A DNA stretch of 64,000 nt from Jiangella alba. Its GTDB lineage: Bacteria; Actinomycetota; Actinomycetes; Jiangellales; Jiangellaceae. Both the position numbers and the translations under genes were made by a program. The notes beneath the pieces are model-generated. The model ran no database searches and was not told where the DNA came from. It was given only the letters and a program-made list of their open reading frames with translations. The stretch lies in NCBI RefSeq assembly GCF_900106035.1, contig NZ_FNUC01000003.1, positions 248,001 to 312,000 on the forward strand. Direction: 5' to 3'. How positions within the stretch are numbered: position 1 is the stretch's first letter; each line of letters starts with the position of its first letter. Below are positions 1-8,356 of this stretch, piece after piece.

Positions 1-344
1 CGCTGGCCGCGCTGCGCGCCGGGTCCGCACCGCTGTCGCAGCTGCTCGCGCCGTACGAGCGCTACGTCGCGTCCGGCGAGATCAACAGCACGGTCGACGA
101 CGCCGGCGCGGTCACCGCGCGGGTCGAGGAGGCGTTCGGCAAGGCGCCCGACGTCACCACCGACCACCTCGACGGCCTCACCGTCGAGTTCACCGGCACC
201 CCGATGTGGTGGTTCAACCTGCGCCCGTCCAACACCGAGCCGCTGCTGCGGCTCAACGTCGAGGGCGCCGACCGCGCCGTCATGGAACGGGTGCGCGACG
301 ACGTCCTGCGGGTGGTCCGCGGGTCAGAGGAGGGGGCCGCGTGA
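1..344 (+). CDS. manB: Phosphomannomutase/phosphoglucomutase, C-terminal end (partial)
   Basis: This is the last 113 codons of a gene that begins before the window, read in the frame whose TGA is at 342-344. Near the end the residues WWFNLRPSNTEPLLRLNVE form the phosphate-binding loop of domain 4 of the alpha-D-phosphohexomutase family. The enzyme interconverts mannose-6-phosphate and mannose-1-phosphate for GDP-mannose and glycan synthesis; choosing mannose over glucose as substrate is inferred from the downstream trm112, SIS and manA genes, an arrangement known from mycobacteria. The stop overlaps the GTG start of the next gene (GTGA), so the two are probably translationally coupled. The active-site serine and metal-binding domains lie outside the window. 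Confidence 0.85.
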   Translation, partial: LAALRAGSAPLSQLLAPYERYVASGEINSTVDDAGAVTARVEEAFGKAPDVTTDHLDGLTVEFTGTPMWWFNLRPSNTEPLLRLNVEGADRAVMERVRDDVLRVVRGSEEGAA

Positions 345-517
345 GGCTCGATCCGACGCTGCTGCAGGTCATCGCCTGCCCGGTCTGTCACAGTGCGCTG
401 GAGCCCGACGACGCGGCCGGCGAGTTGCTGTGCACCGGCTGCCCGCGCGCGTACCCGGTGCGCGACGACATCCCCGTGCTGCTGGCCGACCAGGCCCGCA
501 GCCGTCCGGCGGAGTAG
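341..517 (+). CDS. Trm112-family zinc-ribbon protein
   Basis: A 58-residue protein starting at the GTG that overlaps the manB stop. It carries two cysteine pairs, CPVC near residue 13 and CTGC near residue 31, followed by the hydrophobic segment YPVRDDIPVLL, which is the usual layout of Trm112/UPF0434 small zinc-ribbon proteins. In eukaryotes and archaea Trm112 activates methyltransferases; the bacterial role is less clear. Its position between manB and the SIS-domain gene is the standard actinobacterial order. An upstream in-frame ATG exists inside manB but would only add residues with no family similarity. Confidence 0.8.
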   Translation: MRLDPTLLQVIACPVCHSALEPDDAAGELLCTGCPRAYPVRDDIPVLLADQARSRPAE

Positions 518-523
518 CCGGCG

Positions 524-1540
524 GTGTTCTTCGACGGCTCGCTCGACGACCCGGACGCGTTGAGCGTCATCGACCCGGTCCTGCGCGACATCGCCGGCTG
601 GGGCGCCCAGGTCCGCCTCGCCGACGTCGCGTCCGCCGACGCGCTGGCCGCGCTGGCGCCGGGTGACCGGCCGCGGGCCGTCGTCGCGGGCGGCGCCGAC
701 GGCCGGCTGTTCCGGGCCGTGCTCGAACCGGTCTGCCCGGTCCCGTTCGTCGCCTGGCCGCACCGCGGCCTGCCCGGCTGGGCCGGCCCGCTCGACCTCG
801 TCGTCGTGGTGTGCCGCTCCGGCCAGGGCGAGGACGAGATCTCCGCCGTCGCCGAGGCCCGCCGCCGCGGCTGCGCCCTGCTCGTCGCCGCGCCCTCGGA
901 CTCGCCGATGGCCGCGGCCGCCGCCGGTCGCGGCACGACGTTCCTGCCGGCCGGCAGCGCCGACCCCACCGCGCTGGCCGTCCCTGTCCTGCGCGCCCTG
1001 CACGTCATGGGCCTCGGCCCGCAGGTGGAGTCCGAGCCGGTCGCCGCCGCCCTCGACGACGTCGCGGAGCGGTGCGGCCCGAGCGTCCCCGCCGACGTCA
1101 ACCCGGCCAAGGAGCTCGCCCTCGGCATCGCCGACGACGTCCCCGTCGTGTGGGGCGGGTCGGTGCTGGCCGCCCGGGCCGCCCGGCGAGTGGCCGAAGC
1201 GCTGCGCTCGGCCAGCGGCCGGCCCGCGCTGTCGGGCGAGGCCGACCAACTGGCGCCGATCTTGGAGGGCGCACCCGAGCCGGACCTGTTCGCCGACCCG
1301 TTCGAGGACGGCGGCTCCTCGGCGCCCCGCCCCGCCCTGATCATCCTCGACGACGGCGCCGACAGCCCGGCCGCAGTCGCCGGCCGGGCCCGGCTGGACG
1401 CCGCCGCCGGGAACGGGTCGGTGCGGGTCCAGGAGGTCCGTGCCACCGAAGGGCCCGACATCGGCCGGTTCGCGGCGCTGCTGGCCACCGGCCGGTTCGC
1501 GGCTGCCTACCTGGCCCTCGGTCTCGGCCGCCCGGCCTGA
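524..1540 (+). CDS. SIS-domain phosphosugar isomerase-like protein
   Basis: A 338-residue protein beginning with GTG six bases after the trm112 stop. It has two alpha/beta halves as in bifunctional phosphoglucose/phosphomannose isomerases: a first SIS-like half (residues about 50-150, with DLVVVVCRSGQGEDEI in the sugar-phosphate loop region) and a second half from about 195 with VPVVWGGSVLAARAARRVAE. The sequence is weakly conserved against true isomerases, and actinobacterial members at this locus (Rv3256c-type) are mostly uncharacterised. Neighbours manB and manA suggest a role in mannose/glucose phosphate metabolism. I see the fold and synteny; catalytic activity is inferred. Confidence 0.7.
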   Translation: MFFDGSLDDPDALSVIDPVLRDIAGWGAQVRLADVASADALAALAPGDRPRAVVAGGADGRLFRAVLEPVCPVPFVAWPHRGLPGWAGPLDLVVVVCRSGQGEDEISAVAEARRRGCALLVAAPSDSPMAAAAAGRGTTFLPAGSADPTALAVPVLRALHVMGLGPQVESEPVAAALDDVAERCGPSVPADVNPAKELALGIADDVPVVWGGSVLAARAARRVAEALRSASGRPALSGEADQLAPILEGAPEPDLFADPFEDGGSSAPRPALIILDDGADSPAAVAGRARLDAAAGNGSVRVQEVRATEGPDIGRFAALLATGRFAAAYLALGLGRPA

Positions 1541-1543
1541 CGG

Positions 1544-1870
1544 TCAGCGCAGCAACCGGACCTCGGCCCCGACGTCGAGACCGGACCAGGCCTGATCAGC
1601 GGTGAGCGCGGGCGCCTGGAGACGTCCGGCCAGAGCGAGGCAGCAACGATCGCCGAGCGACAGCCCGGCCGGACGCGTGGCCGGGTACAGCTTCGCGGCG
1701 CGCATCGCGTCGTCGCGCGTCAACGGCTCGACCGTCACGCCGAGGACGGTCAGCAGGGTGCCCTGCCGGTCCGCGTCGCCGCCGTGAAAGGCGATCTTCT
1801 GCATCGTCTCGGACCAGTTGGCCGCGCTGATCCGTCGAGCATGATCACCGGCCGTCCATCTCTCCAGCAT
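1544..1870 (-). pseudogene. Truncated PIN-domain (VapC-like) protein, likely remnant
   Basis: The 108-residue frame matches the middle and end of a PIN-domain ribonuclease. ISAANWSETMQKI carries the conserved glutamate of the second helix, LSLGDRCCLALA the third acidic residue, and ALTADQAW the last aspartate. The N-terminal beta strand with the first catalytic aspartate is missing: upstream of the ATG only seven codons without PIN similarity precede an in-frame stop at 1892-1894. No antitoxin gene is adjacent. Families of this type are about 130 residues long. The best reading is a decayed VapC toxin left between the SIS gene and manA. A functional shortened protein cannot be excluded. Confidence 0.6.
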
Positions 1871-1920
1871 GCCTGACTTTGCGAGTGGGCGTCACGTCTC
1901 GGCCCGGCGGGCGGGTCAAC

Positions 1921-1926
1921 TAGGCT
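1921..1926 (+). promoter_or_regulatory. Putative -10 element for leaderless manA
   Basis: TAGGCT fits the actinobacterial TANNNT -10 pattern and lies 8 bases before the preferred GTG start of manA. No Shine-Dalgarno sequence is visible, so transcription probably starts at or next to the start codon. No convincing -35 is visible. Confidence 0.45.
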
Positions 1927-1934
1927 CTCGGCTC

Positions 1935-3101
1935 GTGGCCGTGCTTCTGGACAACCCCGTGCGTTCCTATGCGTGGGGTTCGCCCACCGTCATCCCCGAG
2001 CTCCTCGGCCGGGCGCCGTCCGGGCAGCCGGAGGCGGAGCTGTGGGTCGGTGCGCACCCCGGGTCCCCGTCGACGGTGGTGGGCGACGGGCGGCCGCTGT
2101 CGGCGCTGATCGAGGCCGACCCGGCCGCGACACTCGGCGCGGCGGTCGTCGGACGGTTCGGGCCGCGGCTGCCGTTCCTGCTGAAGGTGCTGGCGGTCGA
2201 GCGGCCGCTGTCGATCCAGGTGCACCCGACCATCGAGCAGGCGGCCGAGGGCTACGACGCCGAGGACGCGGCGGGCCTGGCGCTCGACGACCCGCGCCGC
2301 TCGTACCACGACCGCAACCACAAGCCCGAGATGGCGGTCGCCGTCACCCCGTTCGACGCGCTGGTCGGCTTCGACGACCCCGCCGCGGTCGCCGCGTCGC
2401 TGGAGCAGTGCGAGCACACCGACCTCGTCGGCGCCGCCGCCGTCCTGCGCGAGAGCGACGGGCTGGAGCGGCTGGTCCGCCGCTGGCTCACCCTCGACGA
2501 CGCCGCGGCCGCGCAGATCGTCACGGCCCTGACGGCGGAGGCGTCGGCCCGGCGCGACGACCCGCGGTTCGCGCTGGTGCACCGGCTCGCCGAGGTGTAC
2601 CCGCACGACCGCGGCCTGCTGCTGGCGCTGCTGCTGCGCCACCACACGCTGGCGCCCGGCGAGGCGGTGTTCGTCCCGGCCGGCGTCCCGCACGCCTACC
2701 TGTCCGGCGTCGCCGTCGAGCCGCAGGCCAGCTCCGACAACACGCTGCGCGCCGGGCTCACGCCCAAGCACGTCGACGCGCCCGAGGTGCTGCGGATCCT
2801 GCGCTACGAGCCGCACGGCGCCGTCGCGGTGCGGCCGGTCCCGGCCGGTCCCGGCCTGGAGCGCTACCCCGTCGACGGCATCGACGAGCTGGGGCTGAGC
2901 CGGGTGCGGCTCACCGCCGGGACCGCCGTGCCGGTGCCCGGGCCGCTGCTGGTGCTCGTCGTCGAGGGGGCGGCGGCGGTCGACGGCGTGACGCTGGCGC
3001 GCGGGCGGGCCGCGTTCGTCCCCGCCGCCGAGTCGGGCGCGACACTCACCGGCGACGGCGTGGCGTTCACCCTGACGACGGCGCTCGACCAGGCACGATA
3101 G
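1935..3101 (+). CDS. manA: Mannose-6-phosphate isomerase, class I
   Basis: The cytosolic zinc enzyme converts fructose-6-phosphate and mannose-6-phosphate. The 388-residue protein opens with LLDNPVRSYAWGS, the typical N-terminus of the family. It carries the metal-site segments SIQVHPT and DRNHKPEMAVA and later FVPAGVPHAYLSG in the cupin core. The frame is open up to 1869, but that longer start would add 22 unrelated residues and overlap the PIN remnant. GTG 1935, or the GTG two codons later, fits the family N-terminus and the -10 element just upstream. Together with manB and the SIS protein it supplies GDP-mannose precursors. Confidence 0.9.
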   Translation: MAVLLDNPVRSYAWGSPTVIPELLGRAPSGQPEAELWVGAHPGSPSTVVGDGRPLSALIEADPAATLGAAVVGRFGPRLPFLLKVLAVERPLSIQVHPTIEQAAEGYDAEDAAGLALDDPRRSYHDRNHKPEMAVAVTPFDALVGFDDPAAVAASLEQCEHTDLVGAAAVLRESDGLERLVRRWLTLDDAAAAQIVTALTAEASARRDDPRFALVHRLAEVYPHDRGLLLALLLRHHTLAPGEAVFVPAGVPHAYLSGVAVEPQASSDNTLRAGLTPKHVDAPEVLRILRYEPHGAVAVRPVPAGPGLERYPVDGIDELGLSRVRLTAGTAVPVPGPLLVLVVEGAAAVDGVTLARGRAAFVPAAESGATLTGDGVAFTLTTALDQAR

Positions 3102-3139
3102 ACCTCGACCTCGACACGCACACCGGAGCGAAGGAAACC

Positions 3140-4099
3140 ATGGCCACTGAGGGTGGTACCAAGGCCGTCGTCGCGGCCCTGCTGGCGAACAGCGGCATCG
3201 CGATCACCAAGTTCGTCGCGTTCGCGCTCACCGGTGCGTCGTCGATGCTGGCCGAGGCGGTGCACTCCGTCGCCGACGCCGGCAACCAGGTGTTGCTGCT
3301 GGTCGGCGGCCGGCGGGCACGGCGCAAGGCGACGCCGGAGCACCCGTTCGGCTACGGCCGGGTGCGCTACGTGTTCGCGTTCATCGTGTCGATCGTGCTG
3401 TTCAGCCTCGGTGGCGTGTTCGCCCTGTACGAGGCGTACCACAAGTACGAGGAGGTGCACGCGGGCCACCCGAACGAGCTGCTGGAGAGCAAGTGGTGGT
3501 GGGTGCCGATCGTCGTGCTGGTCGCCGCGATCATCATGGAGTCGTTCTCGCTGCGCACCGCGGTCGTCGAGTCCAACCACGTCCGCAAGGGCCGGTCCTG
3601 GGTGCAGTTCGTCCGCCGGGCCAAGTCGCCTGAGCTGCCGGTCATCCTGCTCGAGGACATCGGCGCGCTGCTCGGCCTGGTGTTCGCGCTGATCGGCGTC
3701 GGCCTGGCCCTGATCACCGACAACGCCTACTGGGACGTCGCCGGCACCGCGGCCATCGGTGTGCTGCTGGTCGTCATCGCGGTGATCCTGGCCATCGAGA
3801 TGTCCAGCCTGCTGATCGGTGAGGGCGCCGCCGCCGAGAACGTCGAGAAGATCCTCGCCGCGGCCACCGCCTCCGACGACATCGGCCGCGTCATCCACCT
3901 GCGCACGCTCTACACCGGCCCGGAGGAGCTGCTGGTCGCGGCGAAGCTGGCGGTCCGGACCGATCAGACGGGCGAGCAGATCGCGGCCGCGATCAACGGT
4001 GCCGAGGAGCGCATCAGGGCGGCGCTGCCGGAGGCCCGGCACATCTTCCTCGAACCGGACATCGACCGCGCGGCGGCGCCCACGCCCGAGCCGTCCTAG
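3140..4099 (+). CDS. Cation diffusion facilitator family metal transporter
   Basis: The ATG follows a good ribosome site (GGAGCGAAGGA) 38 bases after manA. The 319-residue protein has about six hydrophobic segments and a C-terminal cytoplasmic domain. Transmembrane helix 2 holds the metal-site residues H42 and D46 (HSVAD), and a later helix has LLEDIGALLG in place of the second HxxxD, as in the SLC30A9-like branch of the family. The proline-rich tail ends at a TAG that overlaps the stop of the convergent gene. CDF proteins export Zn2+, Mn2+, Fe2+ or similar ions against protons; the metal here cannot be told. Synteny with Rv3253c-region genes is only approximate. Confidence 0.85.
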   Translation: MATEGGTKAVVAALLANSGIAITKFVAFALTGASSMLAEAVHSVADAGNQVLLLVGGRRARRKATPEHPFGYGRVRYVFAFIVSIVLFSLGGVFALYEAYHKYEEVHAGHPNELLESKWWWVPIVVLVAAIIMESFSLRTAVVESNHVRKGRSWVQFVRRAKSPELPVILLEDIGALLGLVFALIGVGLALITDNAYWDVAGTAAIGVLLVVIAVILAIEMSSLLIGEGAAAENVEKILAAATASDDIGRVIHLRTLYTGPEELLVAAKLAVRTDQTGEQIAAAINGAEERIRAALPEARHIFLEPDIDRAAAPTPEPS

Positions 4100-4749
4100 T
4101 CGTCGCGGGGTTCGCGGTCGGCCAGGATCTTGTCGACGGCGTCGGCCTGCTCGGTGTGCCCGGTCTCGCGGTAGCTTCGCTGCGCGTCGAGGAGGTCGGC
4201 GCGGGCTTCGGCGGCCCGCTCGCCCTCGGCCGGCCCGCTGCGGCGACCGGTCGCGGTGAGCTCGTCGAGGCGCTTGCGGAACCCGGCCGGTTCGGGCCGC
4301 GAGTACTCGACGTCGGCGCCGGGTTCCCGGTAGGCGGCCAGGTCGTCCAGGCTGACGCCGCGAGCCTCCAGCCACGTGAGCGATTCCGGACGCACGCGCT
4401 CGGGGTGTCGATGGGGGATGTCGCGCAGGTAGGTGGTCATGCGGTGGCGGCCCCACCGTTCCCGAGGGACGGGGTACGGGTCGCCCGGCGGAGGCTCCGC
4501 CCCGAACACGTCGAACCACAGATCACGCAGGTGCTCGTCGGTGGTCCACTGAGTCTCTGACGGGAACGGGCCCACCGACGAGTCGCGAATGTGGGCCGCG
4601 AGCTCGTCACGGAAACCGCGCAGGTCGTTGACGTTGCTCTCCAACCAGCCCGGGACAGCGTCGCACGCCTCCACGTAGTACTCCACGAGTTCGCCGCCGC
4701 CGTCGCTGAAGACTTCTCGCCATTGCCGAAAGTTCTCGCTGATCTCCAT
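4096..4749 (-). CDS. Acidic hypothetical protein, candidate immunity partner
   Basis: A 217-residue protein not recognised from any family. It starts at the ATG that overlaps the upstream gene's stop (TGATG), so the two are one translationally coupled unit. The N-terminus [18 protein letters not shown] and most of the chain are rich in Asp, Glu and aromatic residues; the last 60 residues are a charged, probably helical tail. There is no signal peptide or membrane segment. Small acidic proteins encoded just downstream of a toxin-like ORF are commonly immunity proteins in polymorphic toxin systems; that is the main reason for the call. Its stop TAG shares CTAG with the convergent transporter gene. 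Confidence 0.5.
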   Translation of the reverse strand: MEISENFRQWREVFSDGGGELVEYYVEACDAVPGWLESNVNDLRGFRDELAAHIRDSSVGPFPSETQWTTDEHLRDLWFDVFGAEPPPGDPYPVPRERWGRHRMTTYLRDIPHRHPERVRPESLTWLEARGVSLDDLAAYREPGADVEYSRPEPAGFRKRLDELTATGRRSGPAEGERAAEARADLLDAQRSYRETGHTEQADAVDKILADREPRDD

Positions 4750-5861
4750 CACAGCTCCGTGTAGCGCATCGTGTTCTTGGTGTCGTCCATGAAGTAGCTG
4801 GTGACCAGCCGCCACGGCTGGTTCGGCCGCCTGACGAACATGATCATGCTGCCTGGCCGATCCCCTTGGCCAATCGTGTCGTACTCCCGCACCGCGGGCG
4901 GGTCGCCGTGACCGGCCATCGAACCCTCGCGTGCGTCGTCCCACATCGAGGCACCGGCGATGGTGTCGGTTCCGGGCGCGCGCACGGTATGGAGGTCCGC
5001 TGTCGTGATGCCGGTGTCACTCGGGTGCAGGAAGAGTTTCACCACCGTCTGGCCGTTGGCCTTGCCGTTCAGGTAGCCGTCCAGCGCGGCCTGCGTGCGT
5101 CCAGCGGCCTCCAGAAGGGCGATGAGCGGCCTCGCCACGGCATGAGGTGAGGCATAGTTCCCGGCTGCGGTGCCGACGCCGTGTGGGCCGTTGCCATGCT
5201 TGCGCCAGGACTCGGCGGAACCGTCCGAGTTCAGCCGCCAGCCGTCCACTCCGGCGGGATCGAGGCGCCATTGGACGCGGGCGATCTGGTGGTCGCGGCG
5301 TAGGTGGTGGCCGTGGCGTTCGACGGCGTGGGAGGAGTGGCCGAGGAGCAGGGTGCGGGCGAGGTGCTGCAGCATCGGCGGGAACTGGGCGACGACCTGG
5401 TTGATGGCGCGGCGTTGGGCGGCGGCGTCGGGGAGTTGGCGCTGCACCGCAGCGGCGTCGAGGGCGCTGGTCTGGACGCTCGGTGCCGGGACAGGTGGCG
5501 GTGCGGGGACGACCGGGGCCGCGCCGGCGCCGTCGGGAGCGGGGCGGAGGAGGGCGTCGATCTCGTCGGCGTGCTGGGTGAGGGTGTGGGCGACCTCGGC
5601 GAAGGTGTCTTCGCGGGTGGCGGTCAGGTGGGTGCCGAGGAGGCGGATCTCGTGCGCGGTCCCGAGCAGCGACCGGCGGATCTCGGCCGCGGGCGCAGCC
5701 GCAGCGGCGGCTTCCACTGCGCCGGTCGTCGCGTCGATGCGGGCCCGGACGGCGCCGTCGAGGTGTTCGGCGAGGTCGGGGAGGGCGTCGAGGGCGGCGC
5801 GCAGGGACTCGGCGGCGTGCCGCACGCCGTCGCCGTCAGCACCGTCGTTCCCCGAGGTCAT
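4749..5861 (-). CDS. Putative polymorphic toxin with RNase A-like C-terminal domain
   Basis: A 370-residue protein. Residues 1-105 are helical and Ala/Glu rich; 106-130 are a Pro/Ala linker ([10 protein letters not shown]); 130-370 form a distinct C-terminal domain. That domain has H178-A-V-E-R-H183-G, an Arg-rich stretch, [16 protein letters not shown] and a final [18 protein letters not shown]. The order His, Arg, then Thr-x-Tyr near the end (T354, Y356) matches the active-site pattern described for CdiA-type RNase A-like toxins, so tRNA or other RNA cleavage is a reasonable inference. No signal peptide, WXG motif or transmembrane segment is seen, so the export route is unknown. The start ATG is inferred: the frame continues upstream across ahcY antisense, where it has no coding character. 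Confidence 0.5.
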   Translation of the reverse strand: MTSGNDGADGDGVRHAAESLRAALDALPDLAEHLDGAVRARIDATTGAVEAAAAAAPAAEIRRSLLGTAHEIRLLGTHLTATREDTFAEVAHTLTQHADEIDALLRPAPDGAGAAPVVPAPPPVPAPSVQTSALDAAAVQRQLPDAAAQRRAINQVVAQFPPMLQHLARTLLLGHSSHAVERHGHHLRRDHQIARVQWRLDPAGVDGWRLNSDGSAESWRKHGNGPHGVGTAAGNYASPHAVARPLIALLEAAGRTQAALDGYLNGKANGQTVVKLFLHPSDTGITTADLHTVRAPGTDTIAGASMWDDAREGSMAGHGDPPAVREYDTIGQGDRPGSMIMFVRRPNQPWRLVTSYFMDDTKNTMRYTEL

Positions 5862-5936
5862 CCGCCGCCCTGCATCGTGTCGATCTACCCGAACCACGGT
5901 AGCGGGTGATCGGCGGCCCCGCCGGAAAGCCGGGGG

Positions 5937-5942
5937 TAGACT
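5937..5942 (+). promoter_or_regulatory. Putative -10 element for ahcY
   Basis: TAGACT fits TANNNT. A start near 5949 would give a leader of roughly 125 bases containing the hairpins described next. No clear -35 hexamer is seen. Confidence 0.35.
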
Positions 5943-5975
5943 CCAGGTGACCACGCCGGCGCAGGTGATGCCGCG

Positions 5976-6042
5976 GACCCAGATGGGTCGCGCCGGGTCG
6001 GACGATCGTTCGAGGCCGCCTCGTCGTGCCCGCGTCCGACCC
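5976..6042 (+). promoter_or_regulatory. Structured 5' leader of ahcY
   Basis: Two independent hairpins can be drawn by eye. The first is GACCC-AGAT-GGGTC (5976-5989). The second is a perfect 10-bp stem of GGGTCGGACG (5995-6004) with CGTCCGACCC (6033-6042), enclosing a nested CGAGG-CCG-CCTCG (6011-6023). They lie between the putative -10 and the strong ribosome site of ahcY. I could not match the layout to the SAH or SAM riboswitch consensus, so regulation is only a possibility. Confidence 0.4.
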
Positions 6043-6075
6043 CTGACCGCCAGTCCCGCTGGGAGGAGCCGTTCC

Positions 6076-7512
6076 ATGTCTCTTGATTTCAAGGTTGCTG
6101 ATCTGTCGTTGGCCGATTTCGGTCGTCGTGAGATTCGTTTGGCTGAGCATGAGATGCCGGGTTTGATGGCGATGCGTGCGGAGTTCGGTGAGAGCAGGCC
6201 GTTGACCGGCGCGCGTGTCACGGGGTCGTTGCATATGACGGTGCAGACGGCGGTGTTGATCGAGACGTTGACGGTGTTGGGCGCGCAGGTGCGCTGGGCC
6301 AGTTGCAACATCTTCTCCACCCAGGACCATGCGGCGGCGGCGGTCGCGGTCGGCCCGACCGGGTCGGTGGGGGCGCCGGCGGGGGTGCCGGTGTTCGCGT
6401 GGAAGGGGGAGTCGTTGGAGGAGTACTGGTGGTGCACGGAGCAGGCGTTGTCGTGGCCGGGGCAGGCGGGCCCGAACATGATCCTCGACGATGGTGGTGA
6501 CGCCACCCTGTTGGTGCACAAGGGGGTGGAGTTCGAGAAGGCCGGCGTCGTCCCGGAGCCTGTCGCCGATGATCCGGAGGAGTGGCGGGTGGTGCTGGGG
6601 CTGTTGAAGCGGTCGCTGGCCGAGAGCGACACCCGGTGGACGGTGATGGCGCAGGACGTTCGTGGGGTGACGGAGGAGACGACGACCGGGGTGCACCGGT
6701 TGTACGAGATGATGCGTGATGGGGCGTTGTTGTTCCCGGGGATCAACGTGAATGATTCGGTGACGAAGAGCAAGTTCGACAACAAGTACGGGTGTCGGCA
6801 TTCGTTGATCGATGGGATCAATCGGGCCACGGATGTGTTGATCGGTGGCAAGGTCGCGGTGGTGTGCGGGTATGGCGATGTGGGCAAGGGGTGTGCGGAG
6901 TCGTTGCGTGGTCAGGGCGCGCGGGTGGTGGTGACGGAGATCGACCCGATCTGTGCGTTGCAGGCGGCGATGGACGGGTACGAGGTCACCACGTTGGACG
7001 AGGCGATCGAGCGGGCCGACATCGTGATCACCGCGACGGGGAACAAGGATGTCCTGACGGTGGATCATCTGGTGCGGGCGAAGCATCAGGCGATCGTGGG
7101 GAACATCGGGCATTTCGACAACGAGATCGACATGGCCGGGCTGGCCGCCGTGCCGGGGATCGTGCGGACCGAGGTGAAGCCGCAGGTGCATGAGTGGAGC
7201 TTCCCGGATGGGCATACGGTGATCGTGTTGTCCGAGGGTCGGTTGTTGAATCTGGGTAATGCGACCGGGCATCCGTCGTTCGTGATGTCGAACTCGTTCA
7301 CCAATCAGGTGCTGGCGCAGATCGAGTTGTTCGCGAAGACCGCGGACTATCCGCTGGGTGTGTACACGCTGCCCAAGCATCTGGACGAGCAGGTGGCCCG
7401 GCTGCACCTCGACGCGCTCGGGGTGAAGCTGACCGAGCTGACCGAGTCGCAGGCCGACTACCTCGGCATCCCGGTCCAGGGCCCGTACAAGAGCGAGCAC
7501 TACCGCTACTGA
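6076..7512 (+). CDS. ahcY: Adenosylhomocysteinase
   Basis: The enzyme hydrolyses S-adenosylhomocysteine to adenosine and homocysteine, removing the product inhibitor of methyltransferases. The start ATG follows GGGAGGA (6061-6067) and gives 478 residues, close to actinobacterial homologues. Visible blocks are [12 protein letters not shown], the NAD-binding [33 protein letters not shown], and the C-terminal PYKSEHYRY that completes the active site of the neighbouring subunit. The first about 1,250 bases use many TTG and NNT codons, whereas the last about 40 codons return to CTG/CTC and NNC like the neighbours. The function is certain from the motifs; the codon shift suggests a different history for most of the gene. 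Confidence 0.97.
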   Translation: MSLDFKVADLSLADFGRREIRLAEHEMPGLMAMRAEFGESRPLTGARVTGSLHMTVQTAVLIETLTVLGAQVRWASCNIFSTQDHAAAAVAVGPTGSVGAPAGVPVFAWKGESLEEYWWCTEQALSWPGQAGPNMILDDGGDATLLVHKGVEFEKAGVVPEPVADDPEEWRVVLGLLKRSLAESDTRWTVMAQDVRGVTEETTTGVHRLYEMMRDGALLFPGINVNDSVTKSKFDNKYGCRHSLIDGINRATDVLIGGKVAVVCGYGDVGKGCAESLRGQGARVVVTEIDPICALQAAMDGYEVTTLDEAIERADIVITATGNKDVLTVDHLVRAKHQAIVGNIGHFDNEIDMAGLAAVPGIVRTEVKPQVHEWSFPDGHTVIVLSEGRLLNLGNATGHPSFVMSNSFTNQVLAQIELFAKTADYPLGVYTLPKHLDEQVARLHLDALGVKLTELTESQADYLGIPVQGPYKSEHYRY

Positions 7513-7513
7513 G

Positions 7514-8356
7514 TCACGCGGGGCGGACGAGGCGCACGTTGCGGGCGTAGACCCGGAAGCCGAGCGCCTCGTACGCCGCCCGCGCCGCCGGGTAACCGTC
7601 GTCGCCGCGGGCGCAGACCCGGGCGTCGCGGGCGCCGAGGTCGCGGGCGGCTCGCAACGCGGCCAGTGAGGCCGCCCCGGCCAGCCCGCGCCGGCGGTGG
7701 TCGGGCGAGGTGCCGACCGGCTCCAGCACGGCGGCGTCGCCGTCGACCCAGGCGAGCGCCGACGCGGCCGGGGCGCCGTCCGGCGCGACGATCAGCTGGT
7801 CCAGCTCGGGCCGGTACGACGGCGCGCGCTGAACGCCGCGGTAGACGGCCTCCGGCATCGTGACGCCGAACGCGACGGAGTGGATGGCGGCCCGCGCGGC
7901 CGCGTCGGCCGGCTGCCAGGTGTACCCGTCCGGCAGCGGCGCGGCCGCCGGGAGCCCGTCGAGCGAGCGACGCAGGTGCGCGAAGAACCGGTCGTCGTCG
8001 CGGCGCGCGTAGCCGTGCTCGCCCAGTGCGTCGATCAGCTCGGTCTCGGCGTCCAGGACGGTCACCGTGTGGCCGCCGAACCACGCCACGACCTGCTCCG
8101 TCAACGCGAGGTGGGACGGGTCGAGCTGGAGGTCCAGGCGGCCCCCGCGGTCCCACGCCCACGCCACCACCCGGCCGCGGTGCCGCCAGTACGCCGTCCG
8201 CCACGCCGGGTCCGGGCCGCCGTGCTCGTGCCAGAACCACGCCAGCTCGCCCGGATGCCACCGGCTGGACCAGCTCCACAGCCGCCCGGCGAGGTCGCGC
8301 ATGGCGGCCAACTGCTCCGGCCCGGCGCCGTCGACCCGCTGATAGGCGCCGGTCAC
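7514..8356 (-). CDS. GNAT-family N-acetyltransferase
   Basis: A 280-residue cytosolic protein starting at a GTG that overlaps the stop of the upstream RDD gene (GTGA). The C-terminal half holds the acetyl-CoA loop in VGTSPDHRRRGLAGAASLAAL and the later ARAAYEALGFRVYARN, both typical of GNAT enzymes; the first half is a divergent, Trp-rich GNAT-like or substrate domain. The substrate cannot be deduced. It converges on ahcY with a single base between the stops, so neither gene has room for its own terminator there. Coupling with the RDD gene suggests co-expression rather than a shared reaction. Confidence 0.8.
   Translation of the reverse strand: MTGAYQRVDGAGPEQLAAMRDLAGRLWSWSSRWHPGELAWFWHEHGGPDPAWRTAYWRHRGRVVAWAWDRGGRLDLQLDPSHLALTEQVVAWFGGHTVTVLDAETELIDALGEHGYARRDDDRFFAHLRRSLDGLPAAAPLPDGYTWQPADAAARAAIHSVAFGVTMPEAVYRGVQRAPSYRPELDQLIVAPDGAPAASALAWVDGDAAVLEPVGTSPDHRRRGLAGAASLAALRAARDLGARDARVCARGDDGYPAARAAYEALGFRVYARNVRLVRPA

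Noticed and set aside
5937-6075. Known SAH or SAM riboswitch upstream of ahcY
   Set aside because: Conserved core sequences of those classes were not found; only unnamed hairpins are supported.
5836-7500. Minus-strand frame of 554 codons across ahcY
   Set aside because: Antisense shadow of ahcY; His/Arg-rich translation without motifs.
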